Origin: Streptomyces sp. SPB074
GTDB lineage: Bacteria; Actinomycetota; Actinomycetes; Streptomycetales; Streptomycetaceae
DNA length: 32,013 bases
Assembly: GCF_000154905.1 (NCBI RefSeq)
Contig: NZ_GG770539.1
Span: 4,725,039-4,757,051 of the forward strand
Direction of reading: 5' to 3'
The notes beneath the pieces are model-generated. The model was not told the DNA's origin. It saw only the letters and a list, made by a program, of their open reading frames with translations, and ran no database searches. Shown one piece after another: positions 1 through 8,019 of the stretch. The position numbers and the translations under genes are program-made. Position 1 is the stretch's first letter, and each line of letters opens with the position of its first letter.

Positions 1-261
1 GGCGGCGGAGCGGGGCGGGGTGGCGGTGAGGGGGGAGGGGACGCGGGGGAGAGCGGTAGGGGTGGTGCGGCGCGGGGCGCCGTGCAAAGGCGGGGCTCCG
101 TGCGGGTACGGGCAGCGGTCGCCCGTACCGGCGGCGGTCTCGCGCGAGTCGTGCGGCTCGGTACCGGCGGCGGTCTCGCGGGGCTGGTCCGGTGCCGTGC
201 CGGTGGCGGCTTCTCGGGGGTCGTGCGGCTCCGTACCGGTGGTCTCGCGCCGCTCGTTCAT
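1..261 (-). CDS. N-terminus of an unrecognised protein (runs off the window)
   Basis: An open frame of 87 codons runs leftward from ATG at 261 to the window edge without a stop. Nearly every codon ends in G or C, as in real Streptomyces genes. The N-terminus has two copies of a repeat of about 30 residues of the form EPHDxRExAAGT, with a shorter related unit between them, then a Pro/Thr/Ala-rich stretch. I recognise no domain; this part looks disordered and polar. There is no clear Shine-Dalgarno sequence before the ATG, so the start is uncertain. It is divergent from the membrane protein gene at 486. The repeats are visible in the DNA at about 130-240, where a GTACCGGCGGCGGTCTCGCG-like unit recurs, so the repeat may vary in copy number. 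Confidence 0.5.
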   Translation of the reverse strand, partial: MNERRETTGTEPHDPREAATGTAPDQPRETAAGTEPHDSRETAAGTGDRCPYPHGAPPLHGAPRRTTPTALPRVPSPLTATPPRSAA

Positions 262-324
262 GTCCGTACGGTACGCGGCGGTTCCGGGCCCCCGGCCCCC
301 GCGTGCCCGGTGGGCGCTCGCCCG

Positions 325-382
325 TGTGACGCACTTTACTGGCGCTTGGTGTCGTACGTGGCGCGTCGTGTCATAAAGTGAG
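325..382. promoter_or_regulatory. Divergent intergenic region with an inverted repeat
   Basis: Between the leftward gene (start 261) and the rightward gene (start 486) a 7-bp arm CACTTTA at 332-338 is repeated in inverted form as TAAAGTG at 374-380, 35 bp apart. A TA-containing hexamer in such GC-rich DNA could also be a -10 element on either strand. This is a candidate regulator site or divergent promoter only; no convincing -35/-10 pair was found. Confidence 0.25.
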
Positions 383-485
383 GCGTGCCGGGTCCCGCCC
401 CCGTCCACCGGTTTTCACGCTGCTCACCGGTCCGCGCGCCGATTCGCTCAGCCGCGCGCCGCCGGGCAAGCACCAGGGAGAGTCC

Positions 486-2684
486 ATGTCAGAGGCCGCC
501 GCCACGCCACGTGCCGCGAAAGCCGCCCGGTACGGCTTCGTCTTCGCGTTCCCGTTCGTGATGGTGATGCTGCTCGTCGGCATCTACGTCTCCTCGATGC
601 ACGCGCCCGAGCCGCACGACCTTCCCGTCGCCGTCGTCGGCAGCGGGGCCCAGGCGGAGCGGAGCGTCGCCGCTCTCGACGCGGCGGACGGCTCGCCCGC
701 CGACGCGCGCCTGCTCGGCTCGGTGTCCGAGGCCCGGCGGCAGCTCCACGACCGCGAGATCGCGGGCGCCCTCGTCCTGCCCGAGGACGGCGGCAGGACC
801 GCCCAGCTCTGGACCGCGCAGGCGGCGGGCGCCTCGCAGACCATGGACGTCACCCGGCTCCTGACCCCCGTCGCCGCCGGAGCGCACCTCACGGTCGAGC
901 CGCACGAGGCCGCGCCGCTCCCGCCGGACGACCAGGGCGGCATGGGCGTGCTCTACCTCTCGGTCGGCGCCATGCTGGCCGGGTACATGGCCGTCACCGT
1001 GGCGAGCTCCGGAATGCCCGGCCTCCTGCGGCTGAGGAAGCTCGTGCCCGTCCTCGCGGGCTGGAGCGCGCTCATGAGCGTCGTCGTGTGGACCATCGCC
1101 GGGCCGGTCATCGGGGCGGTGAGCGGGCACGTCCCCGACGTGCTCGGCGCCGTGTTCCTCGGGATCTTCGCCGTCGGCCTCACGCAGGCGTTCCTGACCC
1201 GCCTCTTCGGGCCCGTCGCCGTGATCGCCGGCATCACCCTCTTCATGTTCCTGGGCGTCCCGGCCTCCAACCTCGCCCTGTCGATCCACACCCTGCCGGG
1301 CTTCTTCGGCTTCCTGCACCACGTCCTCCCGCTCCCGGCCCTGGGCGAGGCGCTGCGCGCGCTCGTCTACTTCGACGGCGACGGCGCGGGCGTCCACCTG
1401 CTGACCCTCGGGATCTGGGCGCTCGCCGCGCTCCTCCTCAGCGCGGGCTTCGACGTGCTCAAGCGGCGCAAGACGGCGGGGAAGGCGGCGACCGGGACCG
1501 CCGCCACGCCGCCGAGCGCGCCCGCGACCTCCACCGCGCCCGCGACCTCGGCGCCCGCGACCTCCGCCTCCACCGCGCCCGCCGCCCCTGCCTCCTCCGC
1601 CACCCCTCCCGCCCCCGCGCGCAAGGCCCCGCATCCGGCCGTCCAGCTCGTGCTGCTCGGCGCCTTCCCCTTCCTCATGGTCGTGCTGATGGTCGGCCTC
1701 ATGCTCGGCGGAATGCACAAGCCGCTGCCGCGCGACCTGCCCGTCGCGGTCGTCTCCAGCAGTGCGCAGACCGCGGAGCAGATGGCGGCGGGACTGGGGA
1801 AGTCGCTCGGCTCCTCCTTCGACATCCGCGCCCTGGACAGCGCCGGCGAGGCGAGGCGGCAGATCCGGGACCGTGAGATCGCGGGCGCGTACGTACTCCC
1901 CGCACCCGGGGCACAGGACGGCGCGAAGGCGACGATCCTCTCCGCCGGGGGCGCCGGGATGAGCCAGCAGCAGGTCGTCCAGCGCACCTTCGGGCAGATC
2001 GCGGCCCAGCAGGGCGTCCCGGTACGGAACGTGGATCTCGCGCCGCTGCCCGCGCACGACGGCATGGGCACGGTCACGCTCTACCTCGCCATCGGCTTCA
2101 CGATGTCCGGCTTTCTCGTCGTCACGATCATGTCGGTTGCCGCCCGCGAACTGCTGCGGGTGCGCAGGCTGCTCCCCGTGCTCGCCGGGTGGGCCGTCCT
2201 CATGGCCACGGCGGTGTGGCTCCTCGCGGGCCCGGTGATCGGGGCCGTGCACGGTCACGCCTGGCAGATCCTCGGCGTCGGCGCGCTCATGGTCTTCACC
2301 GTCTCGCTCGTCACGGCGGTGTTCGCGCGCTTCCTCGGGCCGCTCGCCGTGATCCCCGTCGTGACGCTGATGATGTTCCTCGGCGTGCCCGCGTCCAACG
2401 GCGGCGTCGCCCTCCACATGGTCCCCGGCTTCTTCCAGGCCCTGCACGGAGTGCTGCCGCTGCCCGCCGTCGTGGAGTCGATCCGCTCGGTGCTCTACTT
2501 CGGCGCCGAGGGCATCGGCGGCCACCTCGGCACGCTCGCCGTCTGGGGCGGCGCGGCCCTCGTGCTCAACGTCGCGCTCGACCTCTTCCAGCACCGCCCC
2601 ACCCGCGACCAGGACCTCGCCGACCCGGCGGCCCTCGTCGCGGCCGAACTCGCCCCCGGGGCGCCGACGGAGGCCCTGCGGTGA
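486..2684 (+). CDS. Membrane protein of two fused homologous halves (YhgE/Pip or DUF3533, ABC-2-like)
   Basis: 732 residues. The ATG at 486 is chosen because AGGGAGAG lies just upstream (475-482); an upstream extension in frame has no such signal. Each half has the same order: one transmembrane helix, an extracytoplasmic domain of roughly 130 residues beginning DLPVAVV, then about five membrane helices containing FLGVPASN, LPLPA and a PVLAGW motif before the third helix. Half 1 covers about 1-325 and half 2 about 380-715. They are joined by an Ala/Thr/Pro/Ser-rich linker (about 330-380). YhgE/Pip-type proteins usually have a single such unit, so this is an internal duplication and fusion. The family is thought to act in export or as ABC-2-type permease relatives; the substrate is unknown. 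A TetR gene follows 127 bp downstream on the same strand and is a likely regulator. Confidence 0.75.
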   Translation: MSEAAATPRAAKAARYGFVFAFPFVMVMLLVGIYVSSMHAPEPHDLPVAVVGSGAQAERSVAALDAADGSPADARLLGSVSEARRQLHDREIAGALVLPEDGGRTAQLWTAQAAGASQTMDVTRLLTPVAAGAHLTVEPHEAAPLPPDDQGGMGVLYLSVGAMLAGYMAVTVASSGMPGLLRLRKLVPVLAGWSALMSVVVWTIAGPVIGAVSGHVPDVLGAVFLGIFAVGLTQAFLTRLFGPVAVIAGITLFMFLGVPASNLALSIHTLPGFFGFLHHVLPLPALGEALRALVYFDGDGAGVHLLTLGIWALAALLLSAGFDVLKRRKTAGKAATGTAATPPSAPATSTAPATSAPATSASTAPAAPASSATPPAPARKAPHPAVQLVLLGAFPFLMVVLMVGLMLGGMHKPLPRDLPVAVVSSSAQTAEQMAAGLGKSLGSSFDIRALDSAGEARRQIRDREIAGAYVLPAPGAQDGAKATILSAGGAGMSQQQVVQRTFGQIAAQQGVPVRNVDLAPLPAHDGMGTVTLYLAIGFTMSGFLVVTIMSVAARELLRVRRLLPVLAGWAVLMATAVWLLAGPVIGAVHGHAWQILGVGALMVFTVSLVTAVFARFLGPLAVIPVVTLMMFLGVPASNGGVALHMVPGFFQALHGVLPLPAVVESIRSVLYFGAEGIGGHLGTLAVWGGAALVLNVALDLFQHRPTRDQDLADPAALVAAELAPGAPTEALR

Positions 2685-2755
2685 GCGGCGAGGGAGGCGT
2701 GTCGCGGGCCGGGGAACGGTGCCCCGGCCTGAGGGCCGCCCCGTACGCCGGAAGC

Positions 2756-2784
2756 TAGGGTGTTCCCGTACCGAGGACGGGAAC
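2756..2784 (+). promoter_or_regulatory. Probable tetR promoter with overlapping operator
   Basis: TAGGGT at 2756-2761 resembles an actinobacterial -10 element. Directly after it is a perfect inverted repeat, GTTCCCGT (2762-2769) and ACGGGAAC (2777-2784), separated by 7 bp. A palindrome over the start point, 27 bp before the tetR start codon, is the usual layout for autorepression by a TetR protein. I found no second copy upstream of the membrane protein gene. Confidence 0.5.
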
Positions 2785-2811
2785 CCGCAGCACAGCGAAG
2801 GGGCCGCCAGC

Positions 2812-3465
2812 ATGGTCGAGAGCCCGGGCACACCAGGGCAGGCGGCGCGCGCCGCCTCGGCGGCGCGCAAGCCCGGACGGCCCTCGCTCTCCGAGCTGAA
2901 GCGGCGCGAGGTGCGCCTGGAGATCGCGCGCGCGGCCGTGCGCCTCTTCCGCGCCCAGGGCGTCGAGCAGACCTCCGCCGCCGACATCGCCGCCGAGGCC
3001 GGCGTCTCGCCGCGCACCCTGTGGCGGTACGTGCCCTCCAAGGAGGAGGCCGTCACCGTCCTGTTCACGCTCGCCGCCGAAGGACTCGCCACCCGCCTGC
3101 GCGAGCTGCCGCCGGGTGAACCGCTCAGCGCCCTGCTCCTCGGCGAGCCCTGGCAGGACCAGATGACGCCGGAGATCGGGCGGCTCGTGCGCGAGGCGAC
3201 CCGGCTGACCCAGGACGAGCCCGCGCTGCGCAAGGTCGCCCACCAGGCCGCCTTCGCCTTCCAGTCCGGGATCGCCGCCGCGTTCGCCGCGCGCGAGGGA
3301 CGCGCGGAGGCCCGTCTGGAGGACAAGGTGCACGCCGCGATGCTCCTCGCGACGCTCGCCGTGGTCGAGCAGGAAGCGGCCTGGTGCGAACCGGCCGACG
3401 AACCGCGCCGCAGCGAACTCCTCCGCCGCGGCCTCCGCGTCGCCTCGGCGGGCCTGCCGCTCTGA
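2812..3465 (+). CDS. TetR/AcrR-family transcriptional regulator
   Basis: 217 residues, usual TetR length. The ATG at 2812 is preceded by GAAGGGG (2797-2803). After a basic, Ala-rich N-terminus (KPGRPSLSELKRREVR) comes the helix-turn-helix: IARAAVRLFRAQGVEQTSAADIAAEAGVS, then RTLWRYVPSKEEAV, the characteristic helix-3 and F/Y-xxKEE signature. The remaining 140 residues are the variable ligand-binding domain, with no recognisable ligand specificity. It follows the duplicated membrane protein in the same direction, so it probably represses that gene, itself, or both, releasing DNA when a small molecule binds. The palindrome at 2762-2784 is its likely operator. Confidence 0.88.
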   Translation: MVESPGTPGQAARAASAARKPGRPSLSELKRREVRLEIARAAVRLFRAQGVEQTSAADIAAEAGVSPRTLWRYVPSKEEAVTVLFTLAAEGLATRLRELPPGEPLSALLLGEPWQDQMTPEIGRLVREATRLTQDEPALRKVAHQAAFAFQSGIAAAFAAREGRAEARLEDKVHAAMLLATLAVVEQEAAWCEPADEPRRSELLRRGLRVASAGLPL

Positions 3466-3688
3466 CGCCCCCTCCCGCCGCGCGTCGCGTGGCGCGGGAA
3501 CCCGCCGCGCGGCCCCGGGGGAGAACCTGGCGTGAGGGACACCGGGCCCGACGACGTCACCGCCGAGACCTTCCCGGCGGCGTGACACGCGCGTGGGGCC
3601 CGGGGGCCGGGACCGGCGGGGCCCGCCCGTCCTCCGAAGCGCTCAGCTCCGGTGGCGCGCCCCTTTCGCCCGTGCCCACAGTGGGGGC

Positions 3689-4315
3689 ATGAGCCACGCC
3701 GAACCGTCCTCGTCCCCCGGTTCCATGCCGCCCGGACCCCGGCCGGGGCCCGGGCGCGACGAACTGCCCGACGCGCTGCGGCGGCTCGCGCGGTCCGCCT
3801 GGTGGGCGGTGCTGCTCGCCGGGCTCGCGGCCGTCGTGCTGGGCGTGCTCGTCCTCGTGTGGCCGGGCTCCTCGCTGCGCGTCGCGGGGGTCCTCTTCGG
3901 GGTCTACCTGCTGGTCAGCGGCGTGGTGCAGCTCGTCGCCGCGACGGGGACGCACACCGACGCCGGGATGCGCGTGCTCGGCTTCGTGAGCGGGGCGCTC
4001 TCCGTGCTGCTCGGGCTCTTCTGCTTCCGGAGCGCCACCCAATCCGTGCTGCTGCTCGCCCTGTGGGTCGGCATCGGCTGGCTCTTCCGGGGGCTCACGC
4101 AGGTGGTCGCCGCACTCGCGGAGCCCGCGAGTCCCGCGCGCGGCTGGCAGCTCTTCCTCGGCGTCCTCGCCGCGCTCGCCGGGATCGTCCTCGTCGTCTC
4201 GCCCTTCGCCTCCGCGTGGGCCCTCATCCTCGTCGCCGGGATCTGGCTGCTCGCGGTCGGTCTCACCGAGATCGGCACCGCCCTGCGCCTGCGCCACCGC
4301 CTCCACCCGAGCTGA
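3689..4315 (+). CDS. HdeD-like DUF308 membrane protein
   Basis: 208 residues. The start at ATG 3689 is preceded by GTGGGGG; an upstream in-frame extension looks non-coding. The first 35 residues are Pro/Gly-rich and cytoplasmic in character. Then come about six hydrophobic helices arranged as repeated pairs, with the DUF308 pattern: W-rich first helix (SAWWAVLLAGLAAVVLGVL), VWPGSS, GVYLLVSGVVQL, later FLGVLAALAGIVLVVSPF and LILVAGIWLLAVGLTEI. E. coli HdeD of this family helps acid resistance; the function in actinomycetes is unknown. It sits alone, convergent with the STAS gene (66 bp between stops), and separated from tetR by 223 bp in which I see no gene. Confidence 0.8.
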   Translation: MSHAEPSSSPGSMPPGPRPGPGRDELPDALRRLARSAWWAVLLAGLAAVVLGVLVLVWPGSSLRVAGVLFGVYLLVSGVVQLVAATGTHTDAGMRVLGFVSGALSVLLGLFCFRSATQSVLLLALWVGIGWLFRGLTQVVAALAEPASPARGWQLFLGVLAALAGIVLVVSPFASAWALILVAGIWLLAVGLTEIGTALRLRHRLHPS

Positions 4316-4381
4316 GCGGCACCCGCGCCGGCCCGCATCGGCGCGCGACGGCCCGGACAGCCACCGGAGGCCTTATCGGCC

Positions 4382-4720
4382 TCAGGCCGGTCCGACGCGG
4401 AAGTGCGCGCTCGTCCCGGTGAGCCCGAGCAGCCGCCGCAGCGAGTCCGTCGGTCTCTCGAGGGTCAGCCGCACGCCGGCCCGGTCCGTGTGCCTGCGGA
4501 CCTGGAGGAGGACGGCGAGTCCCATCGAGTCGCAGCCCTCCAGCCCCGCGCAGTCCAGGGCGAGGGCACGCACCCCCGGTGTGGCCAGCGCGGTGACGAC
4601 GTCCTCGCCGAGCTGCTCGGCCGTGTCGTAGTCGAGGTCGCCGATGAGCGCGATGACGACGCGGCCCGGAGCGGCGTCGCGGCGCTCGATACGGAGCCCG
4701 CCGGGCGGGTGAGTGCTCAT
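4382..4720 (-). CDS. STAS-domain anti-sigma factor antagonist
   Basis: 112 residues, the length of RsbV/SpoIIAA/BldG-type proteins. The STAS fold is seen from about residue 9: VVIALIGDLDYDTAEQL (first strands), RALALDCAGLEGCDSMGLAVLL with the phosphorylatable Ser at position 65 in the DSxG context, and a C-terminal helix-strand. Such proteins bind an anti-sigma kinase when dephosphorylated and release it when phosphorylated. The start ATG (4720) overlaps the end of the cobalamin-binding gene (stop at 4717-4719) by 4 bp, so the two are translationally coupled. The PP2C phosphatase upstream is the obvious enzyme to dephosphorylate Ser65. No anti-sigma kinase or sigma factor lies in the window. 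Confidence 0.88.
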   Translation of the reverse strand: MSTHPPGGLRIERRDAAPGRVVIALIGDLDYDTAEQLGEDVVTALATPGVRALALDCAGLEGCDSMGLAVLLQVRRHTDRAGVRLTLERPTDSLRRLLGLTGTSAHFRVGPA

Positions 4721-5950
4721 CGTGCGTCCTCACCGGCGGTACGGGCGGCGGGCTCGGCACCGTCCGCGCCACGCTCTCCCGCGACGCCCCCTCGTACGGC
4801 GCCCGGGCCCCGTATCGCCTCCGCGCCCCGTATCGTCTCGCCGTCCCGTGCGGCCTCTTCGCCCCGTGCCGCCCCCGCGTGCCGTACGGCCTCCGCGTCC
4901 CGTACCGCCTCCGCGCCCGCCGACAGCAGGGCGAGCGCGCGCGGGAAGTCGCGCAGGCGCTCGCCGAGGAGGGTGAGGGCCGGAAGGAGGGAGACGGCGG
5001 GGACGCCGCGCGCGGCGAGTATCGAGGCGGTCCAGGACATGAAGCCGGCGAAGAGGTCCCGGTCGTCCACGTACAGCGCCGTCGCCAGGTACTCGACGAC
5101 GTGGTCGAGGTCCTCGGCCGTGTGCTCGCGCTGGAGGGCGGTGTAGTCGCGCATCGGCGGGTAGCGGTCGAGCAGCCCGTCGAAGACGGTCCGCACCAGC
5201 TCGCGGCGCGAACGAAACACGAACGTGTACTCCTGGTCCGCGAGGTGCGGCAGGTCCGCGCTCGTCACGTGGTCGCGCGGCGGGGGCGGCAGCGGGCCCC
5301 GCGCGAGCCGGTCCGCGGCGGTGCGCGCGTCGGGCGCCCACGCGTCCGCGCCGAGCAGCCGCGCGTACCGGCCGTCGTGGCCGAAGGCGGCCCCGCCGAC
5401 GAGCACGGGGACGCCGACCGCCTGGCACGCCGTGAGCGTCGCGTGGGCGGCGGGCAGCGGGCGCGAGCGAGCCCGAGAGCGCGACCGCGTCGGCGGGCGT
5501 CCGGTGCAGGTGGCCGATGAGGTGCGGGGCCGGGACCTGCGCGCCGAGGTGGCCCACGTGCCAGCCGCGCAGGCGCAGCACCTCGGAGAGCAGCCTGGCG
5601 GGCAGGCCGTGCCACTCGCCGTCCACGCACGCCACGACGATCCGCCCCAGGCCCGGCGCGGGCACCACCGGCGGTGTCGAGTGCCGCAGCATCGCCACGC
5701 ACTGCTCGTTGACGGCCGTCGCCGCGTGCTCGCGCGCCACGCTCAGCCGGTTCGCCGCCCACTCCGCGCCGACGCGCCGCTGCACCGCGCCGATCACGTC
5801 GAGCAGCACGCTCTCCGCGTCGAGCCCGGCCCCGTACGCGCCGCGCACCACGGCGGCCGCGGCGTCCTCGTCACCCGCGGCGACCGGGACCCACAGCCGC
5901 TCGGCCCACGTCTCGGCTCGCGGCGGTGCCGCCGTCACCGTGCTCGTCAT
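4717..5950 (-). pseudogene. Cobalamin-binding CarH/LitR-like sensor protein, broken by a frameshift
   Basis: The start ATG at 5950 has GGGGAGAGG just upstream. Residues 1-90 are a helical bundle with W64 and E74-H75, that is Wx9EH, the cap motif that touches adenosylcobalamin in CarH. Residues 100-165 begin a B12-binding domain with E112-W113-H114 (ExH, the lower-ligand His). The reading frame is lost after ALSGSLA (residue 163, near 5462). The rest is in the adjacent frame: LPAAHATLTACQ, VPVLVGGAAFG (the GG of the B12 domain), then an α-helical domain, and an Ala/Arg/Glu repeat tail. One added C, or two missing bases, in the GC-rich run near 5460-5468 explains it. There is no MerR DNA-binding domain, so the output should be protein-protein, with the STAS protein it overlaps. 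Corrected length is about 410 residues. It may be a true mutation or a sequencing error. Confidence 0.8.
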
Positions 5951-6177
5951 CAACCTCTCCCCGGAACCGGCCGCGCTCCGTGCGCGGTACGTCCTCCCGC
6001 CCGTCCGGGCGCCCCGCGGCGCCCGCTCCCTGCGGCTGCCCGCTCCCCGCGCCCGCCATCCCGGCCGGAGGCCGATACGTACGGGACGGGCGGGGCGCGT
6101 GCGGCGTGTGTGGTGCGCGTTCCGCGCGTGGTGCGGGAGCTGCGCGTTCCGCGCTCGGCGCGCGGTGTGTGAGCGGG
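5951..6177 (-). other. Short gap with direct repeats between phosphatase and B12 genes
   Basis: 227 bp between the phosphatase stop and the start of the cobalamin protein. TGCGCGTTCCGCGC occurs twice about 29 bp apart (around 6114 and 6143), embedded in GC-rich direct and inverted repeats. It may hold a promoter for the B12/STAS pair; no confident -10/-35 was found. Confidence 0.3.
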
Positions 6178-8019
6178 CTATCCGGCCCCCGCGCCGTCCG
6201 CTTCCGCCTCCACGTACGCCTCCGTATCCACTCCCGCCGTGGCTCCGGCTCCAGGTCCGGCTTCCGCTGCCGTCCCCGCCGCGGCTCCGCGCTTCGGCGC
6301 CGTGATCGCCACCACCGCCATGTCGTCGTGGCGGCCCGTGCCGACCCACTGCGCGGCGAGCATCCGCACCCGCTCGACGATCGCGCCCGCGGGCATCCCC
6401 GCGCACTCGCCCGCCGCCCGGCTCAGCCGGTCCTCGCCGAACATCGTCTCGCCGAGCGGCCCGCCCTTCGCCTCGGTGATGCCGTCCGTGTAGAGCAGGC
6501 ACGTCTCGCCCGGCGCGAGCCGCACGGTGTCCGTCGTGGCCCGCACCTCGGGCAGCACCCCGACGAGCGTGCCCTGCGTCTCGGCCCGCTCCACCGTGCC
6601 GTCCACGCGCACGACGAGCGGCGGCGGATGACCCGCGCTCGTCAGGCGCAGCCGCACCCCGCCGTCCGCCTCCGCGCGCGCCGAGGCGAGCACGAGCGTC
6701 GCGAAGCGCGTGTGGTGCGAGGTCAGCAGCGCGGCGTTGAGCAGGGCCAGGGCGCGCTGGTGGTCGGTGGCGAGCGGGAGCAGCGCGTGCAGCGTGTTGC
6801 GGATCTTGCCGGTGAGGATCGCCGCTTCGAGCCCCTTGCCGCACACGTCGCCGAGGACGACGAAGCACTCGCCGTCCGTCCCCTCACCGGCCGGGTGGAC
6901 GTCGTAGAAGTCGCCGCCGACGCGCTCGCGGTCGGCCGAGGCCCGGTAGCCGCCCGCGAGGTCGATGCCGTCGACGCGGTGCAGCGGGGGCGGAAGCAGT
7001 TCGCGGGTCAGGGTCTTGGTGAGCGCGGCCTGCTCCGCGTACAGCAGCGCTGCGGACACCGCCGTCCCCGCGCGCAGCGCGAAGAGCCGCGCGAGGGACT
7101 CCTCGTCCTCGCCGAAGGTCGGCCCGCCCGCCTTGCGCAGCAGCACGAGGGCGCCCGCGGGCACGCCGTGCCCCGGCATCGGCGTGACGAGCACGGAGGC
7201 GGGAGTGCCGAAACCTTCGGGCAGTCCCCAGGAGGGGAACTGCGCCGGGTCGAGCCAGCGCGAAGGCACCGGCGGAAAGCCCTGGAGGGCCTCCACGAGC
7301 CCGGGCATCTCGCCCGGTTCGGCACGTACGAGGCGCCGCCGCGGCTCGCCGTCCGCGAGCGCCATGACCAGCTCGACGCGACGGCCGCGCCAGGGCGCGA
7401 TGACGAGAGCGGCATCGGCGAGATGCCGGGACGCCAGGCGCGCGGTGATGCTCAGCGCCCGGTCGGCGTTGAGCGAGGACAGCAGCTCGGTCGACGCCTC
7501 CTCCAGCAGGGCGTTGCGCGCCTGCTCGGCGCGGAGCGCGACGCGCAGCCGCTCCTCGTCGCCCGCGTCGCGCAGCCACCACGTGAACTCCCCGCCCCTG
7601 TGCCGTACGGGGCTCGCCTCGAACGTCCGTCCGTCCAGCGCGCCGCGTGCGACGCCCGGCAGATCCTCGCGCACCGCGCGCGTGTGGGCGTCGGCGAACC
7701 AGTCGGGCGCCGTCTCGGCGAGCGGGCTGCCGAGGACGCTCCGGGGCAGCAGAAGGGCCGCCGCCTCGTTGATCTCGCGCACGAGGCCGTCCGGGCCGGC
7801 GCGGAGAGCGGGGGGCGGGATGTGGCGCAGCGGCGTACGGGGCGCGGTGCGCGCCGGAGCGGTGGTACGGGGTGCGGGGGGCGTGTGCGTGGGGGCCGCG
7901 GGTGTGGGGGTGGACGTTCGGCCGACTCGCTGGTGCGCGGGTGCGGGCGTCCGGTCGGTGCTCGGGTGCGCCGGTTCCGGATGCGTGGTCACTTCGGTGC
8001 GTTCGGCTGGTCGTGTCAT
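6178..8019 (-). CDS. PAS-GAF-PP2C (SpoIIE-type) serine/threonine phosphatase
   Basis: 613 residues. About 65 Pro/Thr-rich residues come first, then a PAS-like segment (about 70-165, with GLVREINEAAALLLPRSVLG), a GAF-like domain (about 185-335) and a C-terminal PP2C SpoIIE domain. Catalytic motifs are complete: VGGDFYDV (D370), GDVCGKGLEAA (about 389), LLYTDGITEA (about 508) and GRHDDMAVVAI (about 563), giving the metal-binding Asp residues. The domain dephosphorylates STAS antagonists, so the STAS protein 1.4 kb downstream on the same strand is its likely substrate; PAS and GAF would sense the signal. ATG 8019 has no clear Shine-Dalgarno, and a later start within the disordered N-terminus is possible. 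The last 40 residues are an acidic Ala/Gly tail. Confidence 0.88.
   Translation of the reverse strand: MTRPAERTEVTTHPEPAHPSTDRTPAPAHQRVGRTSTPTPAAPTHTPPAPRTTAPARTAPRTPLRHIPPPALRAGPDGLVREINEAAALLLPRSVLGSPLAETAPDWFADAHTRAVREDLPGVARGALDGRTFEASPVRHRGGEFTWWLRDAGDEERLRVALRAEQARNALLEEASTELLSSLNADRALSITARLASRHLADAALVIAPWRGRRVELVMALADGEPRRRLVRAEPGEMPGLVEALQGFPPVPSRWLDPAQFPSWGLPEGFGTPASVLVTPMPGHGVPAGALVLLRKAGGPTFGEDEESLARLFALRAGTAVSAALLYAEQAALTKTLTRELLPPPLHRVDGIDLAGGYRASADRERVGGDFYDVHPAGEGTDGECFVVLGDVCGKGLEAAILTGKIRNTLHALLPLATDHQRALALLNAALLTSHHTRFATLVLASARAEADGGVRLRLTSAGHPPPLVVRVDGTVERAETQGTLVGVLPEVRATTDTVRLAPGETCLLYTDGITEAKGGPLGETMFGEDRLSRAAGECAGMPAGAIVERVRMLAAQWVGTGRHDDMAVVAITAPKRGAAAGTAAEAGPGAGATAGVDTEAYVEAEADGAGAG

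Noticed and set aside
489..3560. A leftward open frame of about 1020 codons across the membrane protein and tetR genes
   Set aside because: It lies opposite two well-supported genes, is mostly Arg/Gly/Glu-rich without any domain, and arises from the high GC content.
4403..5520. Rightward open frames opposite the STAS and B12 genes
   Set aside because: They are shadows of the leftward genes, whose motifs are clear.
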